A stretch of 64,000 nt of DNA from Vandiemenella viatica. Lineage: Eukaryota > Arthropoda > Insecta > Orthoptera > Morabidae. The notes beneath the pieces were generated by a model. It was given only the letters and a program-made list of their open reading frames with translations, ran no database searches and had not been told where the DNA came from. Position 1 is the stretch's first letter. Every line of letters begins with the position of its first letter. The stretch covers positions 11,602,924-11,666,923 of the forward strand of contig JARYHS010008074.1 of the NCBI GenBank assembly GCA_031002005.1. Direction: 5' to 3'. This document shows, piece by piece, positions 20,560 to 33,088 of the stretch. The position numbers and the translations under genes were made by a program.

Positions 20560-23450
20560 ACGCCAACAAGGAATGTGTCGGTGTGGTGACGGTGCGGACC
20601 AGTATTAGGCAAGTGAGTTCCAACCACATCCTGTTGTGCAGCCCCTTCGTGAAAAAAGAATCTGCGTTCAGAGAGATAGCAGGGAGAGCCGTGAATGATG
20701 TGGGGCTCATATACACGAGCAATAAACTCGCGACACTTGTTGCGCGAGTTGATCTCAATGATCGTGTAAACACCTCTCAGAGAGAACCCTAGACACTTTT
20801 GAATTGTTGCGCTATATGTTTTAGACATCAAACATTCCTGCGCTTCTCTCAGAGAGCGCATCGTAGTGTCCAGCGTGCCGAATTTGGTCCGAAACATTCA
20901 GACAGAACATGTCACAATTATGGGGTGTGAAAAGTAAATCAACCCGCAGCCGAATTAAAAATCATGGTTCTCTACAGGAATTGGCTGCTAAATGAAATAC
21001 CACTGCTGATGAAGTAAGCAGGAAACTTAACAATTTGAGGAAGTAAGAAGTAAGAAAAATCACAACAAAAAAATTGAGCAATAGAGTAGATGACACCGGC
21101 ATTTGAATTTTTTCGAAGCAGTATGTTTGTATCTTGCAGACATTCAAACCCTAAACTATTGAGAGTATTTTGTTTTTGAATTGAAATAACCGGTTTATTT
21201 TTACAGCCATTTACATTATGTTTTATAAAGTAATAAGAGTTTGTTATATTTAAATGTACTTACATTGCCACAATACTTCTTGTGATGAAACGAAGAAATC
21301 TGTAAATTTCTCTGTGATTGTTTTGATTTCACTTTGTACAAGTACAGAAAAATACACGTTTTGTAGTATGTAAACTTTTGAGTAGTCCCTAAAAAAAATC
21401 CTTTCACTTGCCGTAACTAATTAGAGGGTTTTTTTTTTTTTTTTAATTCCTCCTAATTTAAGTAAATTGTTAGAAAATGTCTGATGGATATCCCGCTCAC
21501 CCCTTCATATTATCCGCTGTTGTCCAAACGTTCCTTTTCCTTCTCTTTCTCCAGTATTCGATATCAAAAGTAACAAAACAAAAAAAAAAAAAAAAAAAGA
21601 AGCTGACAAATGAAAACTTACTCTTTGTTTCTACAGTTACTTATCACTTTTAGAATTTATGTACAAAAAAATGTTTTTTTTAATGTGCTTTTAATATTGT
21701 AATGATGCAGTTAATGTTGTTGCCGGTCTAGCCTTGCAAGGACAGCCTCCGGGCACCCTTGTGGAGGGGGTGCGGGCCAGGCTAGCGCTGACGGGGGTGA
21801 TTCGCACGCAGGAAAGTGCAGTGAAGAGAAGGCTCGTGACGCCGAGCAGTGTGAAAGAATTGACATTGACGAATAAACAGTGAATTTTACTGGGCAATCA
21901 ATAAAAGCTTTTGAACATGGAAAACCAACAAGTCTCGTCAGCTCTGCAGAGGTCAGTTTCAACAGTACAAGTGACGAGCGCCGAATAAATTGCCATATGA
22001 ACTGTTCCACATAGCAGAACCCGTAAACGCCGTGAGCTTAAGAACAGTTTCATCTTTTGTTAAACCACGTTTAGTTTGTGATAAGTTTAGTTTTGCTAGC
22101 CTGGCGCCAGATACTAATAAATTCCTGTTCCAGTTTATAATGTAAAGGTTTTAAATTAAGTTCACGATACATTTCTATACTATTGATTTAGGATAAATTA
22201 AATGATATGTGAAAGGTCTTTCATTTCTGGGAGTACCTTAAAATATTTACAGACATAAGGGGTATTACAATATTTGCAGACCATTTGTGACAAATATATA
22301 TTAAACATTATTTAGAGATTTCAGTGAGCCTACATACTCCAAAGCTTTAAAATCGTAACGAAATATTGAAATTATTTTATCAAAATGGCGTAACATTTTG
22401 AAAAAAGTTCATGAAACAAGTAAAAGAAAATTACTTTTCTAAACATAATGCAATAAATGTTTGCGAAATCATTAACAGCTTTATGATGTCGTCAAATCGC
22501 TCTATTTTAAGAATAGCTAAGTTATCTAAGCGTTCTTCACTTATTCGAAAGCGCATGTAATTTTTAATTTATCGTTGCACTGTGAATGAGCAATCCACAT
22601 TGCAGTTCATCACTGATATACAGGAGAACATATGTTATGTATCAATGTACGCAAACATATCTTACAGCTTGTTTTCTCTGACCAAAGCGATTAATTACCT
22701 AAAGCTCTTTGTTTATTACTTTTTTGTATTTTATATCATACTAGTTTTAACACCCGTCAAAAGAGACGGGAGTTATTGTGGAAAATCTAGTAAGGAAAAA
22801 ACGAATATGGATCATCTTTTAATTATATTTTTATTGATATGAGTACCTTCCTCTTGTTAGATTATCGGAATGTTGGCTAAGATTTTTTAAAAATTAAATA
22901 CATTTTGCTTTAAATGATGGAAAGTATAATATAAAAAATGGATAACTGTTATTTATTTGACTGATACAATTTGCGATTAACGCACGGTTCATGTAAACTT
23001 TCTCTGAGTTTTTAATAAACTTAATGGTTTATTAGCTTCTGCCAAAAAAACAACAACTTAAGGTGAGCTTGAAGAACTCAGACATACTAATAGACGTATT
23101 AAACACGGACAGGGACAGCGCTGCCGTTTAATTGTCTCAAAGGGCGTGGACTTGAACTTGCTGAAATAACAAGACTCTTAATTGACCCCAAAATTTCATT
23201 CTGCAAAATTTGATGAATTCCAGTTTGCTTCGAAAGCATCACCTTGGTTTTTTTTTAATAATGTAATCTTTGTTCATAGTTTCTGTAACTGCTGGGGAAA
23301 TTAAACAACTCTGGAGAAATGAATTTCAGAATAGTCTTTTCGATAACATTGTTTCTTAATATCCACTTTAAATAACCTAATAACTCACGTACAGCGAACG
23401 TGAACAAAGACCACTAACGAAAGTGGTCAGTAAAATATGTAAAAAGCAAA
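20560..23450. other. AT-rich sequence without recognisable gene
   Basis: Contains homopolymer runs (T at about 21429, A at about 21580) and a short GC-rich block at about 21725-21860. The open frames here do not resemble any protein family I know. Confidence 0.55.
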
Positions 23451-23459
23451 TAAACCGTA

Positions 23460-24335
23460 ATACAAGTATATAAACTTTGATCAAGCAGCAACATTAGTGA
23501 AAGTTTTAATTAATTGAAATTTAGCCTAAGCAGAATGACATTTCGCATTCGTGGTTGTAGCAGAGACCATGAGAAATTTAAGTTACTTAACTGTTACTTT
23601 CATTAGCGTCATATTGCTGAAAATTACTGGTAGTTCCACATTTTTTCAGACAAAATGTTTTTCCACATTTTTTAAGAATAAAATTCTACACGAAGCAAAC
23701 TTTATGAATGTATTATGGCAATTAATTTAATAGCAGTAGCGTATGTATTAAACTATGAACATAATCTTTAATTTATAATATCTCTGATCACTGTTATTTT
23801 GCGGCAAGAATATCGTTGTTGAATTGCAAAGCTGTTAGTTGTGATTTAAATTGGTTAAATAAAGTAAGTGCTGTATTTAAAAAAAAGTAATGAGAAGAGG
23901 AAGAAAATATTTGATTTACGTCTTGTGAATACTAAATGCTGTAGCTGAAGGCAAAAATCAAGCGAGTAATGAGTTTCACATCGCGTATACAAAGTCGTAT
24001 CCTTGATGACTTAAATCTACATAAAAAAGTAGACTTAAAGCTCATGTAATAGCTAACACGTATATAAACTTTGTCATAAAATTTAGCCTAGACCGGAATG
24101 ACAACTGGCAATCTCTGTTTAATTTGAGTTTCTTAAAGTTTCTTAAAGTCGACACGTTATTGAAAAGTAGTTCACTTTATTTCAACAGTAAAATATTTCC
24201 ATAATTTTTTAACTATTAAAAGCAAAGTTAATGACTGTATTATAGCAATTAATTTCACAGCAGTTTCTTAGCTATTAAACTGTGCGCCTAACCTCTAATT
24301 GCTAATGACTATAGTCACTGTTAATTCGCAGGTCA
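23460..24335 (+). repeat. Diverged direct repeat, about 550-600 bp spacing
   Basis: Blocks recur in the same order: TATATAAACTTTG then AAATTTAGCCTA, then a GTATTATGGCAATTAATTT-type block near 23710 and again near 24238, then ATTAAACTATG/ATTAAACTGTG and CACTGTTATTTTGCGG/CACTGTTAATTCGC. This suggests an old tandem duplication, with no coding potential. Confidence 0.55.
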
Positions 24336-25084
24336 CGGCTGGCACGTGACGTCACCGTTCTCTAGCCAATAGCCATTGACGAGCGAGCAGCCTCCAGAGA
24401 AAACACATTTTATTAAAGAGAATCTCGCAGACTGTCCACCTGGACAGGCCCTTTGTAGTTCTTTGGTGCTATTTCTTATTTCCTCTTTTCCTTTTTCTTA
24501 GGTTTCAACAGGAGTGAACACTTGTTATTAATATTGTCTTAATCTATCTATTACCTTTATAGCTCACTTAAAAGATGAACGCAAATTTAAAGAAATGCTA
24601 ACAATAGAAAATGTCACTTGGCTGTAACAACGCTTCTTACTCGCCAGGTTCTTTTCTTTTGATGTAGCGTTTTTAACAGCTATTAAATTCACTAACGTGA
24701 AATACACTTTTGCCAGTCTCTTCATGCATTTCCTCTCATAAATAAAGTTAATAATTCGTAGATGCCTGCTAAAACCTCAAGGTCAATATGTACACCTTGT
24801 AGCGTTTGCGATACTAAATTAAATTGTTTCAAAATAGAGATCCACTATTCAAATAAGCAGTTAAGTGTTGTCCAAATAGCGCTGAAAGAATTTAAAATTA
24901 ACATTCGTAGAGAGCAAAAGACGACGGATACAAGAAAGGGGAAAAAGTATCAACAAGCTCTTGCGCTGCATCGCAATTAAATGAATTAAATTAACCTTAA
25001 CTGCCATAATTTTTACGTCATTCTCATTAATCGCCAACGATAAATAGTACATGTTACCTTTTCCTTGCTGACGCTTTTCTTGTT
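24336..25084. other. Unassigned sequence
   Basis: No clear feature. Short frames on both strands lack recognisable motifs. Confidence 0.45.
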
Positions 25085-25325
25085 TTATATATATTATATA
25101 TGTACGTTCTATCGAAAAATATTTGAATGCGGTAATTCCTTCGAATATCATCATAAAGTGAAATAATTCAAATTCTTCCGTACTGCAACGAATGGATAAT
25201 CCCCTAGTAGCCAGAGCTTCTAAGGACGCTACAATTCTCTGTAAGACACATCTTAAATAATTTTTTTCGTCTTCCAGTAATTCAGATAGTTTTAAGTTAA
25301 CTCGTGCCTCCGTCGTACTCAACAT
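25085..25325 (-). pseudogene. hAT transposase fragment (ZMYM1-like, DUF4371 region)
   Basis: On the minus strand a frame reads LSELLEDEKNYLRCVLQRI, VASLEALATRGLSIRCSTEE and FMMIFEGITAFKYF. The EExxYWxxVLxRIVxxIxxLAxRGLxxRGxxE pattern is characteristic of hAT transposases annotated as zinc finger MYM-type protein 1-like, just before the catalytic DDE/RNase-H fold. The conserved W after the tyrosine and the G after RGLxxR are changed. Only about 60-70 codons match; the rest of the 154-codon frame does not. It is a fragment, probably inactive. Confidence 0.6.
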
Positions 25326-25334
25326 TCACACACA

Positions 25335-25420
25335 ACGCTTAAACGCCCATGCCCTCTCCTGGACTCGAACCGGTGACCTTCGGCACGCCACGCCACCGAG
25401 GCCGGCAAGTTTCATCATTA
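25335..25420 (-). mobile_element. tRNA-derived SINE head (family 2)
   Basis: Reversed, it reads GGCCTCGGTGGCGTGGCG, then GAAGGTCACCGGTTCGAGTC with a B-box GGTTCGAGTCC, then GGGCATGGGCGTTTAAG. A second member with the same GAAGGTCACCGGTTCGA core is at 48225-48305. Confidence 0.6.
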
Positions 25421-27701
25421 ATAGACAGAGTTTTTGTGCTAAGCTATTTCCGTGTGCTGTTAGTTATCACATGCATGTTTCCAAGCATTGAATCCATGAG
25501 AAATTATCGTTCCCTTCTAACTGTCAAATAAACTACATGAGCGCATATTAAGTAATCCTGAGACACGTTTTCTTCTTCTTAAGTCACCTTCTCCTATTAG
25601 AGGTTGGCGGTCCACATCGCTACCTCTGAGTGTTAAACTGCAGCATGGAAAGCCTCTTCAGACGTGCAATTGAACCATCTCCGAATGTCTTTCAGCCACG
25701 AATTCCTTCTCCTCCCAACAGATCTTTTCCCTTGTATTTTCCCTTCAATGATGATCTACAGTAACTGGTACCTCACGCCTCTCATAATATGTCCTAAATA
25801 TTGCGTTTTCCTTTGCTTTATAGTGAGCAGCAATTCTTTTTGTTTCCCCAGCCCGTGAAGTACTTCTTCGTTTGAGACTTTCAGCACCCAAGATGTGCGT
25901 AAGAGACGACGATACAATTACATTTCAAAAGATTCAATCTTTTTCTCTAGATTTTGGCCTATGGTCCAACTTTCACAACCATAAAGAAAAATGGAGAACA
26001 CGTAGCAGCGAATCATTTGCATTCTCAATTGTAGACTGAGATCCGATCTTATGAAAAATTTGTTCATGCTAATAAATTGTCTCCTTGCCTGTTCTATTCT
26101 CGATTTCATTTCTGTCTTGCAGTCACCCTGTTCGTCCACCACAGTGCCTAAATATTTGAAGGAGGACACTTGCTCGATCTTATTGCCTTTTATTGATATG
26201 GTTGCCTGGATTTTTCTCTTAAAGAAGACTACAACGTTTGTCTTGGAAGGATTGGCAAGCAGACCAAACTCTTCATTGTGCTGAACTAAATTGTCTATTA
26301 TGTGTTGTAGTGTAGGTAAATCACTGGCTATTACAACAGTTTCATCTGCATACCTGATATTATTGATCACTTTTCCGTTTATAGTGATCCCACTGTTTTC
26401 GTTCTCCAACACTATCCTGAAAATTAACTCGAAATAAATGTTGAACAAGAGAGGTGATAGTACTCAGCCCTGGCGAACACCTTACCTGATTGCAGTCGCT
26501 TTTGATGTTCCTTGGTCAATTTTGACATCTGCAGTCTGATTCCAATACAGCTTGCTGACAATGCGTAAATCATTTTGGTAAATACCAGTTGATTTCAAAA
26601 TTTTTATCATCTTTTCGTGCCTCACGTAGTCGAAGGCTTTTTTATAGTCTATGAAATAGGCATATACATCAACATTCATGTCCCTGCACTAATACATTTA
26701 AGGAAAAGAGTGCTTCACGTGTGCCAAGCCCATTTCGGAAGCCAAGCTGGGTCTCAACCATATGAGATTCACACTTCTTGTAAATACGGGTGTGTATGAT
26801 TCGCAGAAATATTTTCAGCACGTCAAGATCAGACTGATCTTACGATAGTCATCACATTGTGAGGAGTTGGTCTTCTTTGGCAGTGGTATGGAAGTTGATC
26901 CCAGCCAGTCATAAGGTATATTTCCTGATGCATAAATAACGTTGAACAATGATATTAGGAGGCTGAGACCATTTGAATCCTGCTCAGCTATAACTTTAAT
27001 AATTTCAGAGTAAACTCCATCAGGACCTGTAGCTTTACCACTCTTCTGAAGTTTAATGACATGCACTACTTCACTCTTTGTGATTTCTGGGCTAACTTCA
27101 TTGATTCTTTCGTCTGGTGGAGAAGGATCATCTCTGTCGTCTGCAAAAAAAGAAGTTCGATATATTCCTTCCATCTTTTAAGTTTTCCTTCAATTCCCAG
27201 GATAATTTCATTGTCTGCATTCCTCAGTATTTGTCCGCGCCGCTTCCTTTGTATATTACTCAGCTCTTTTACCTTTTTGTATAAGTTGAAGTGATCGTGT
27301 TTCTCCTGGAGTATTTCAATTTCTTTACATTTGCTAGACACCCATGTTTCCCTTGCTTCTCTGCATTTTCTGCGTATGTCTTTGTGCAGGTTTTTATATT
27401 TTATAGGATCCTTGGTTTTATATTTCCTTCTTTAATTCATAAGTTCATCAGTCATCCAGAGCTGCCTTTTGTTGTTAGTAATGTATCCAATGTTATTTTC
27501 CTGGACTTGAGTAATGCTATCTTTTATGAAATTACAGGTAGAGTCTACTTCTGTAGGACAAGTATCTACTATAACTTTCATCTTTTCCTCCAGAGCAGTG
27601 CCAACATTAGTTCTCACCTCAGGAATTTCTAATCTTCTTACATCTATGCATCTCGACATCTTGACGTCCTTTCTTACATTTCTAAAGCGCTGCATTTTAA
27701 A

Positions 27702-27956
27702 ACTGAGCGGGGCGGTGTAACGGTTAGCGTTCTCGCCTCGCATTCGGGAGGACGGCGGTTCGAATCCCCGTCCGGGCATCCAGATTTGGGTTTTCCATGG
27801 TTTCCCCAAATCACTCCAGGCAAATGCCGGGATGCTTCCTTCAAAAGGCCATGGCCGAATTCCTTCCCATTCCTTGCCCCCATCCTTGCCCCCCATCCTT
27901 TCCCGTCGCTAAAGACCTCGATGTTAAAAAGAGACGTAAAGCAGTTAAAAAAAAAA
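27702..27956 (+). mobile_element. tRNA-derived SINE (family 1), full length, in RTE-like LINE
   Basis: Head GCGGTGTAACGGTTAGCG (A-box) and GGTTCGAATCC (B-box), body TTTGGGTTTTCCATGGTTTC and CAGGCAAATGCCGGGATGC, A tail to 27956. An 11-bp target duplication TGCATTTTAAA is exact at 27691-27701 and 27957-27967. Removing it rejoins the LINE frame between VMDFKMQ and RFRNVRK. This is the best preserved of four copies. Confidence 0.95.
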
Positions 27957-28307
27957 TGCATTTTAAAGTCCATTACTACTGGGTTGTGGTCACTATTAAC
28001 ATCAGCACCAGGATAAATTTCTACGGATTTTACATATTTTCTTATCCCTTGTTTCACCAGAATAAAATCGATGTGATTTTTTATTGTATTTTCTTCACTA
28101 TCGGCGGGTGACGTCCATGTATATAGTCTCCTAGGATGAAGTTTGAAAAATGTATTAGAAATAAAAACTTCATGTTCTATACAAAATTGTACCAGTCTGT
28201 CTCCTCTTGTGTTGCGTTCACCAAGGCCATAGCTCCCTACAGTATTACCTTCAGCACCATTGCCAATTTTTTAGTTAAAATCACCCATGACCAGTGTAAT
28301 CTCCCCC

Positions 28308-28334
28308 TTTTTTTTTTTTTTTTTTTTTTTTTTT
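28308..28334. repeat. 27-base T homopolymer in LINE endonuclease
   Basis: On the minus strand this is an A run coding nine lysines between a KLTK and a GEITLVMGDFN segment; its length is a multiple of three so the frame is kept. Confidence 0.8.
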
Positions 28335-29200
28335 GTAAGTTTCATTGCTTCAACCAAGGTGTTATAGAAGGATTCTATTTCTTCATCATCTTTGTCAGCT
28401 GTTGGTGCATGAACCTGAATAATGTTCGAAGCTCGATGTGACATTTTCAACCTTAAAAACATTACACGATCATCAAGTGGAACAAAATCAAGGACTGCTT
28501 TTGCTATCGTCGATGACACAATCACGGCAATCCCATATCTATGGTTGGTATCAGTTCCACCAGAAAAGTATAGGGATCCTTCCTTCATACTGTGAATCCC
28601 AGATCCAGGCCATCTTACTTCACTCAGTTCAAGGATGTCAATTTTCAACCTGCATCTCTTTGCCTTCACATTTAAAAGCTTCCCACTCATATATAAACTG
28701 CGTACATTCCATGTGGCAATTCGAATTTTGTTGTCGTATACTTTCATCTTTCCAATCATAGCATTGTTCAAAGCATCCCCCCCCCCCCCCGGAGATCCGA
28801 TTGGGGGAATAGAAACTCCGGAAGATTTTACATTGAACATAGCCGTGCCTTGTGAACTTAAAGGGATATCCTTCAGGACCTTTAATGCAGTGGTTTCCCG
28901 TTGCCTTCTGCATCCTAATGCCGTTGACCAGTCGTGGGTTCTTCCGCCTTTTGGGACCATTTCCTGCCCCAAGGACAATAGAGTACCCTGGCCTCTACCC
29001 TTACGAGGCTGTTGGCACTTGTTAGAGGAGTCTTCTTATCCCGGAAGATATTCGGTCCCTTCATTAGTTAGCCGCCTGTATAGAACAAAATTGTTATACA
29101 CATGCGTTGCCCCCTCTCTACCCCGGGGAGGTGAATGTCGGGGTTTCACCATCATTGAAACTGAGACCGTAATGGCATTACTCAGTTTCTTATGGTAAAC

Positions 29201-29567
29201 ATCGCCACCGCCATCGATCTAATGTTCAGATTCTCTTACAAACTTTTTTTCCCGAAACATTTGAACCAAATAATCCCGTAGCTAATTATTTACCATCCAT
29301 AATGCGAGGCAAGAATTCAACTAATATTGATGGACCGTCGGTATTTGTTACTAAACTGTTAATGAGACACTGTTCTGTGACTGTAGATGTTGTATTACTG
29401 GTTTATGGATAATGAATCAGACGTAAGCTCAGACATTGAACCAGTAAAGCATTTACAGTATCAGTGATAGAATGGTTAGGTAGCATCTGTAACGTTAGAT
29501 ATAATTGATTATGGTAGTCATGACTATGTGGCGGAAACACATCGTGGCCTTGACAGTTGTCAGCGCA
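29201..29567. other. Unassigned sequence
   Basis: No feature recognised up to the first 8-bp target copy at 29568. Confidence 0.5.
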
Positions 29568-29575
29568 GTTCCGTC

Positions 29576-31325
29576 CATGGAGGAAGGAATTATATGGAGG
29601 AGAAGTGACGTTAAATCGGTGAAGCAAGCACTAAATTCTCCCGCATGGTGGCAGCACCGGCAGCGACCATATGGCGCTTCCCAACAATTAAGGTGTTCAC
29701 ATTGTGGTAGATGCAGTGATTATTTCATTTAGTATTGTGTATAAGTGTTTAAAAATGCCAGCTTGTGTTGCGTACGGTTGCACAAATAGGCCAGACAGGA
29801 AAGAACCTGGAATATCATTTCATAAGTAAGTTGAATTGTAATTATCGTTGTTGAAGTGAGCGGTAGACACCGCAAACTTTGCAGCACGTCTATAAATATT
29901 TAGTCATAGCTCCCAATGGGATGACTTTGTTCTCAAATTTTTCTTGGTGTAGTGTAGAAAATCAGCAAACTTGCTATTTTGCACATAATAAACTAGCATT
30001 ATTTTTTAACGAGTGTTTAAAATGAGATTTAAAGGGGCGTGTTTTACTTCGCGATTCAGTGAATTTACTATTACGATTTCTTTCGTCACGTTTCTGATTA
30101 TACTGACAATGGATGATGAAATTAACTGTTATGTGAGAAGCTGTGAGTTTTATTAATTTTTTAAATAGCTATTTCAGGCCATTGACTTAGGTTATTTTTA
30201 AAGCTTCATATAAGACTTGTTTCTGTTTGTAAATACGTCTATACCTATTTTTACCGATTTTGAAATCTTTCTCATCTATTTATGTCGAAACAGGTTCATG
30301 CAGAAATAAAAATGGGCTTCATAAATTTTGAAGTTATTGGCCTTTGAACAAAATCAATTTGGGGAATGTGTTTCTAATTTAGTCTCTTTTTTTGTACAAC
30401 ATTCTCCCCCCCCCCGTATCTAAATCTAACTGAGAGATAATTTTTTTACAATTGTCCTAATAAGTAGGGCTGTGAAATTAGACAACACATCTTGATCAAG
30501 AGAATGTTCATTAAGGTGACTGAATAAACATTTTATTTCTGGTACCAGCCTACAAAATGTCTGGGTTGCTCATCCCTAGAGTGGGTCCTCTTACTTTTTT
30601 TCTGGTCTAGGACACATTTCAGACTAACCACAAGTGGTAGTAATAAAACTGAAATATCCATTCTGCATGTCAACCATGTAATCATTGTGGCTTTGACAGA
30701 ATTAATTTTTGGTCCAGCCTGCATCCAAACCTAAACCCCTCAATTTGGATGTTGTATATCCCCCAAACTAAGCAAGATGTCGAAAACATTTATTCCTTAT
30801 TATCGAGTTTTTTCGTCGTGTTACATAAGAATCCATCATTAAATTTGACTTTTGCGAAATTTTTCTTCTGCATTTCAACTCAAGACACCTCACTTTTGAG
30901 ACAGTATATCTCGAGAACTAGGTGAAATATCGAAAAATTTTACTATTTATTTTTTATTTGCCTCGTCTTTTTAAATAAAAATTCATCATAAAATTTGACT
31001 TTGAATAATTTTTTCTTCTGAATTTCAACCAAAACCATTTCACATTTGAGACAGAATATCTCGAAAACTAAGCAGGATATCAAAAAATTTTATTCTTCAT
31101 TTTTTATTTGTCTCATCGAGTTACATAATAATCCATCACCAGATTGCGGCGTCACGTTTATCCTAGAGTCCCCTTGAGGTGTTTGTACATATTCCCCGTG
31201 TTTGTTGGGAAGCGGTCAAGCCCCCACCACTCCGGCCATGCCCTCCCACTCCTCCGCCGGCCTGCTTCACTTCCATGCGTGGTAAAGGTCTCTTGCGTCA
31301 TCTCCATATTATTCCTTCATCCATG
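29576..31325 (+). mobile_element. P-like DNA element, copy A (THAP first exon)
   Basis: A 1750-bp element with inverted ends (CATGGAGGAAGGAAT left; reversed right end CATGGATGAAGGAAT). It is bordered by GTTCCGTC at 29568-29575 and 31326-31333. The left part carries a short THAP-coding exon (29755-29825) with a good splice donor. The remainder is non-coding and ends with the 150-bp-type tandem repeats, here reversed (blocks near 30835, 30984 and 31134), then a GC-rich stretch. P-superfamily transposons make 8-bp duplications and encode THAP-domain transposases, so I assign it there. It lacks the catalytic exons and is non-autonomous. Copy B follows directly. Confidence 0.8.
29755..29825 (+). 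CDS. THAP-domain first exon of a P-like transposase remnant (copy A)
   Basis: The exon opens with ATG and encodes MPACVAYGCTNRPDRK and then EPGISFH before a consensus splice donor GTAAGT at 29826. The spacing C-x4-C and the NR...K(D/E)xxxSFHK pattern are those of the N-terminus of THAP DNA-binding domains, whose zinc is held by C2CH; the second half (C-x2-H) would be on a later exon. Without splicing the frame ends in TAA three bases on. No downstream THAP exon or catalytic domain is present inside the element, so the product would be truncated or spliced to outside sequence. The short exon and donor match the common intron position after SFHK, as I recall it. Confidence 0.7.
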
Positions 31326-31333
31326 GTTCCGTC

Positions 31334-33088
31334 CATGGAGGAAGGAATTATATGGAGGAGAAGTGACGTTAAATCGGTGAAGCAAGCACTGAACTCTCCC
31401 GCATGGTGGCAGCACCGGCAGCGACCATATGGCGCTTCCCAACAATTAAGGTGTTCACATTGTGGTAGATGCAGTGATTATTTCATTTAGTATTGTGTAT
31501 AAGTGTTTAAAAATGCCAGCTTGTGCTGCGTAAGGTTGCACAAATAGGCCAGACAGGAAAGAACCTGGAATATCATTTCATAAGTAAGTTGAATTGTAAT
31601 TATCGTTGTTGAAGTGAGCGGTAGACACCGCAAACTTTGCAGCACGTCTATAAATATTTAGTCATAGCTCTCAATGGGATGACTTTGTTCTCAAATTTTT
31701 CTTGGTGTAGTGTAGAAAATCAGCAAACTTGCTATTTTGCACATAATAGACTAGCATTATTTTTTAACGAGTGTTTAAAATGAGATTTAAAGGGGCGTGT
31801 TTTACTTCGCGATTCAGTGAATTTACTATTACGATTTCTTTCGTCACGTTTCTGATTATACTGACAATGGATGATGAAATTAACTGTTATGTGAGAAGCT
31901 GTGAGTTTTATTAATTTTTTAAATAGCTATTTCAGGCCATTGACTTAGGTTATTTTTAAAGCTTCATATAAGACTTGTTTCTGTTTGTAAATACGTCTAT
32001 ACCTATTTTTACCGATTTTGAAATCTTTCTCATCTATTTATGTCGAAACAGGTTCATGCAGAAATAAAAATGGGCTTCATAAATTTTGAAGTTATTGGCC
32101 TTTGAACAAAATCAATTTGGGGAATGTGTTTCTAATTTAGTCTCTTTTTTTGTACAACATTCTCCCCCCCCCCTCCCCGTATCTAAATCTAACTGAGAGA
32201 TAATTTTTTTACAATTGTCCTAATAAGTAGGGCTGTGAAATTAGACAACACATCTTGATCAAGTGAATGTTCATTAAGGTGACTGAATAAACATTTTATT
32301 TCTGGTACCAGCCTACAAAATGTCTGGGTTGCTCATCCCTAGAGTGGGTCCTCTTACTTTTTTTCTGGTCTAGGACACATTTCAGACTAACCACAAGTGG
32401 TAGTAATAAAACTGAAATATCCATTCTGCATGTCAGCCATGTAATCATTGTGGCTTTGACAGAATTAATTTTTGGTCCAGCCTGCATCCAAAACTAAACC
32501 CCTCAATTTGGATGTTGTATATTCCCCAAACTAAGCAAGATATCGAAAACATTTATTCCTTATTATCGAGTTTTTTCGTCGTGTTACATAAGAATCCATC
32601 ATTAAATTTGACTTTTGCGAAATTTTTCTTCTGCATTTCAACTCAAGACACCTCACTTTTGAGACAGTATATCTCGAGAACTAGGTGAAATATCGAAAAA
32701 TGTTACTATTTATTTTATATTTGTCTCGTCTTTTTAAATAAAAATTCATCAAAAAATTTGACTTTGAATAATTTTTTCTTCTGAATTTCAACCAAAACCA
32801 TTTCACATTTGAGACAGAATATCTCGAAAACTAAGCAGGATATCAAAAAATTTTATTCTTCATTTTTTATTTGTCTCATCGAGTTACATAATAATCCATC
32901 ACCAGATTGCGGCGTCACGTTTATCCTAGAGTCCTCTTGAGGTGTTTGTACATATTCCCCGTGTTTGTTGGGAAGCGGTCAAGCCCCCACCACTCCGGCC
33001 ATGCCCCCCCACTCCTCCGCCGGCCTGCTTCACTCCCATGCGTGGTAAAGGTCTCTTGCGTCGTCTCCATATTATTCCTTCCTCCATG
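31334..33088 (+). mobile_element. P-like DNA element, copy B
   Basis: A 1755-bp near-identical sister of copy A, in the same orientation, with ends CATGGAGGAAGGAAT on both sides (right end reversed). Visible differences include a longer C tract near 32163, scattered single bases, and a stop codon in the THAP exon. Near-identity over 1.75 kb suggests a recent event. The reversed 150-bp repeats are at about 32595-32920. Bordered by GTTCCGTC on both sides. Confidence 0.9.
31513..31583 (+). pseudogene. THAP first exon, copy B, with a nonsense codon
   Basis: Same exon as copy A, but codon 5 reads Ala instead of Val and codon 7 is TAA instead of TAC, so the frame stops after MPACAA. The splice donor is unchanged. 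The exon is therefore dead in this copy while intact in copy A. Confidence 0.8.

Larger units (their letters stand above)
25567..29200 (-). pseudogene. RTE-like LINE, nearly full length, split by a SINE
   Basis: The minus strand encodes, in order, an APE-type endonuclease (RIATWNVRSLY near 28733, LSEVRWPGSGIHS, then LVMGDFN near 28275, and SDHNPVVMDFK near 27980), a linker, then a reverse transcriptase (SGKATGPDGVYSEIIK near 27045, YFIDYKKAFDYVRHEKM near 26640, LSPLLFNIYFE, RYADETVVIA near 26350, FKYLGTVVDEQG, IFLYGCESWT), and the C-terminal block KIQGKRSVGRRRNSWLKD near 25730. The layout resembles the elements annotated as craniofacial development protein 2-like (RTE/BovB type). The second aspartate of the catalytic pair is Glu (YADE). 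Stops and frameshifts near 26470, 26815 and 25918 also break it. The 3' end carries AAG repeats (about 25567-25580), as in RTE elements. Confidence 0.88.

Noticed and set aside
27703..27780. Possible tRNA gene in the SINE head, repeated at 18331, 46904 and 49490
   Set aside because: All four heads are followed by the same body and mostly by A tails, so they are SINEs.
27432..28057. Minus-strand open frames containing GCPDGDSNRRPPECE
   Set aside because: They read through the SINE; the peptide is the reversed tRNA head, not a real domain.
28635..29198. 187-codon plus-strand open frame
   Set aside because: It is the antisense of the LINE endonuclease and 5' region.
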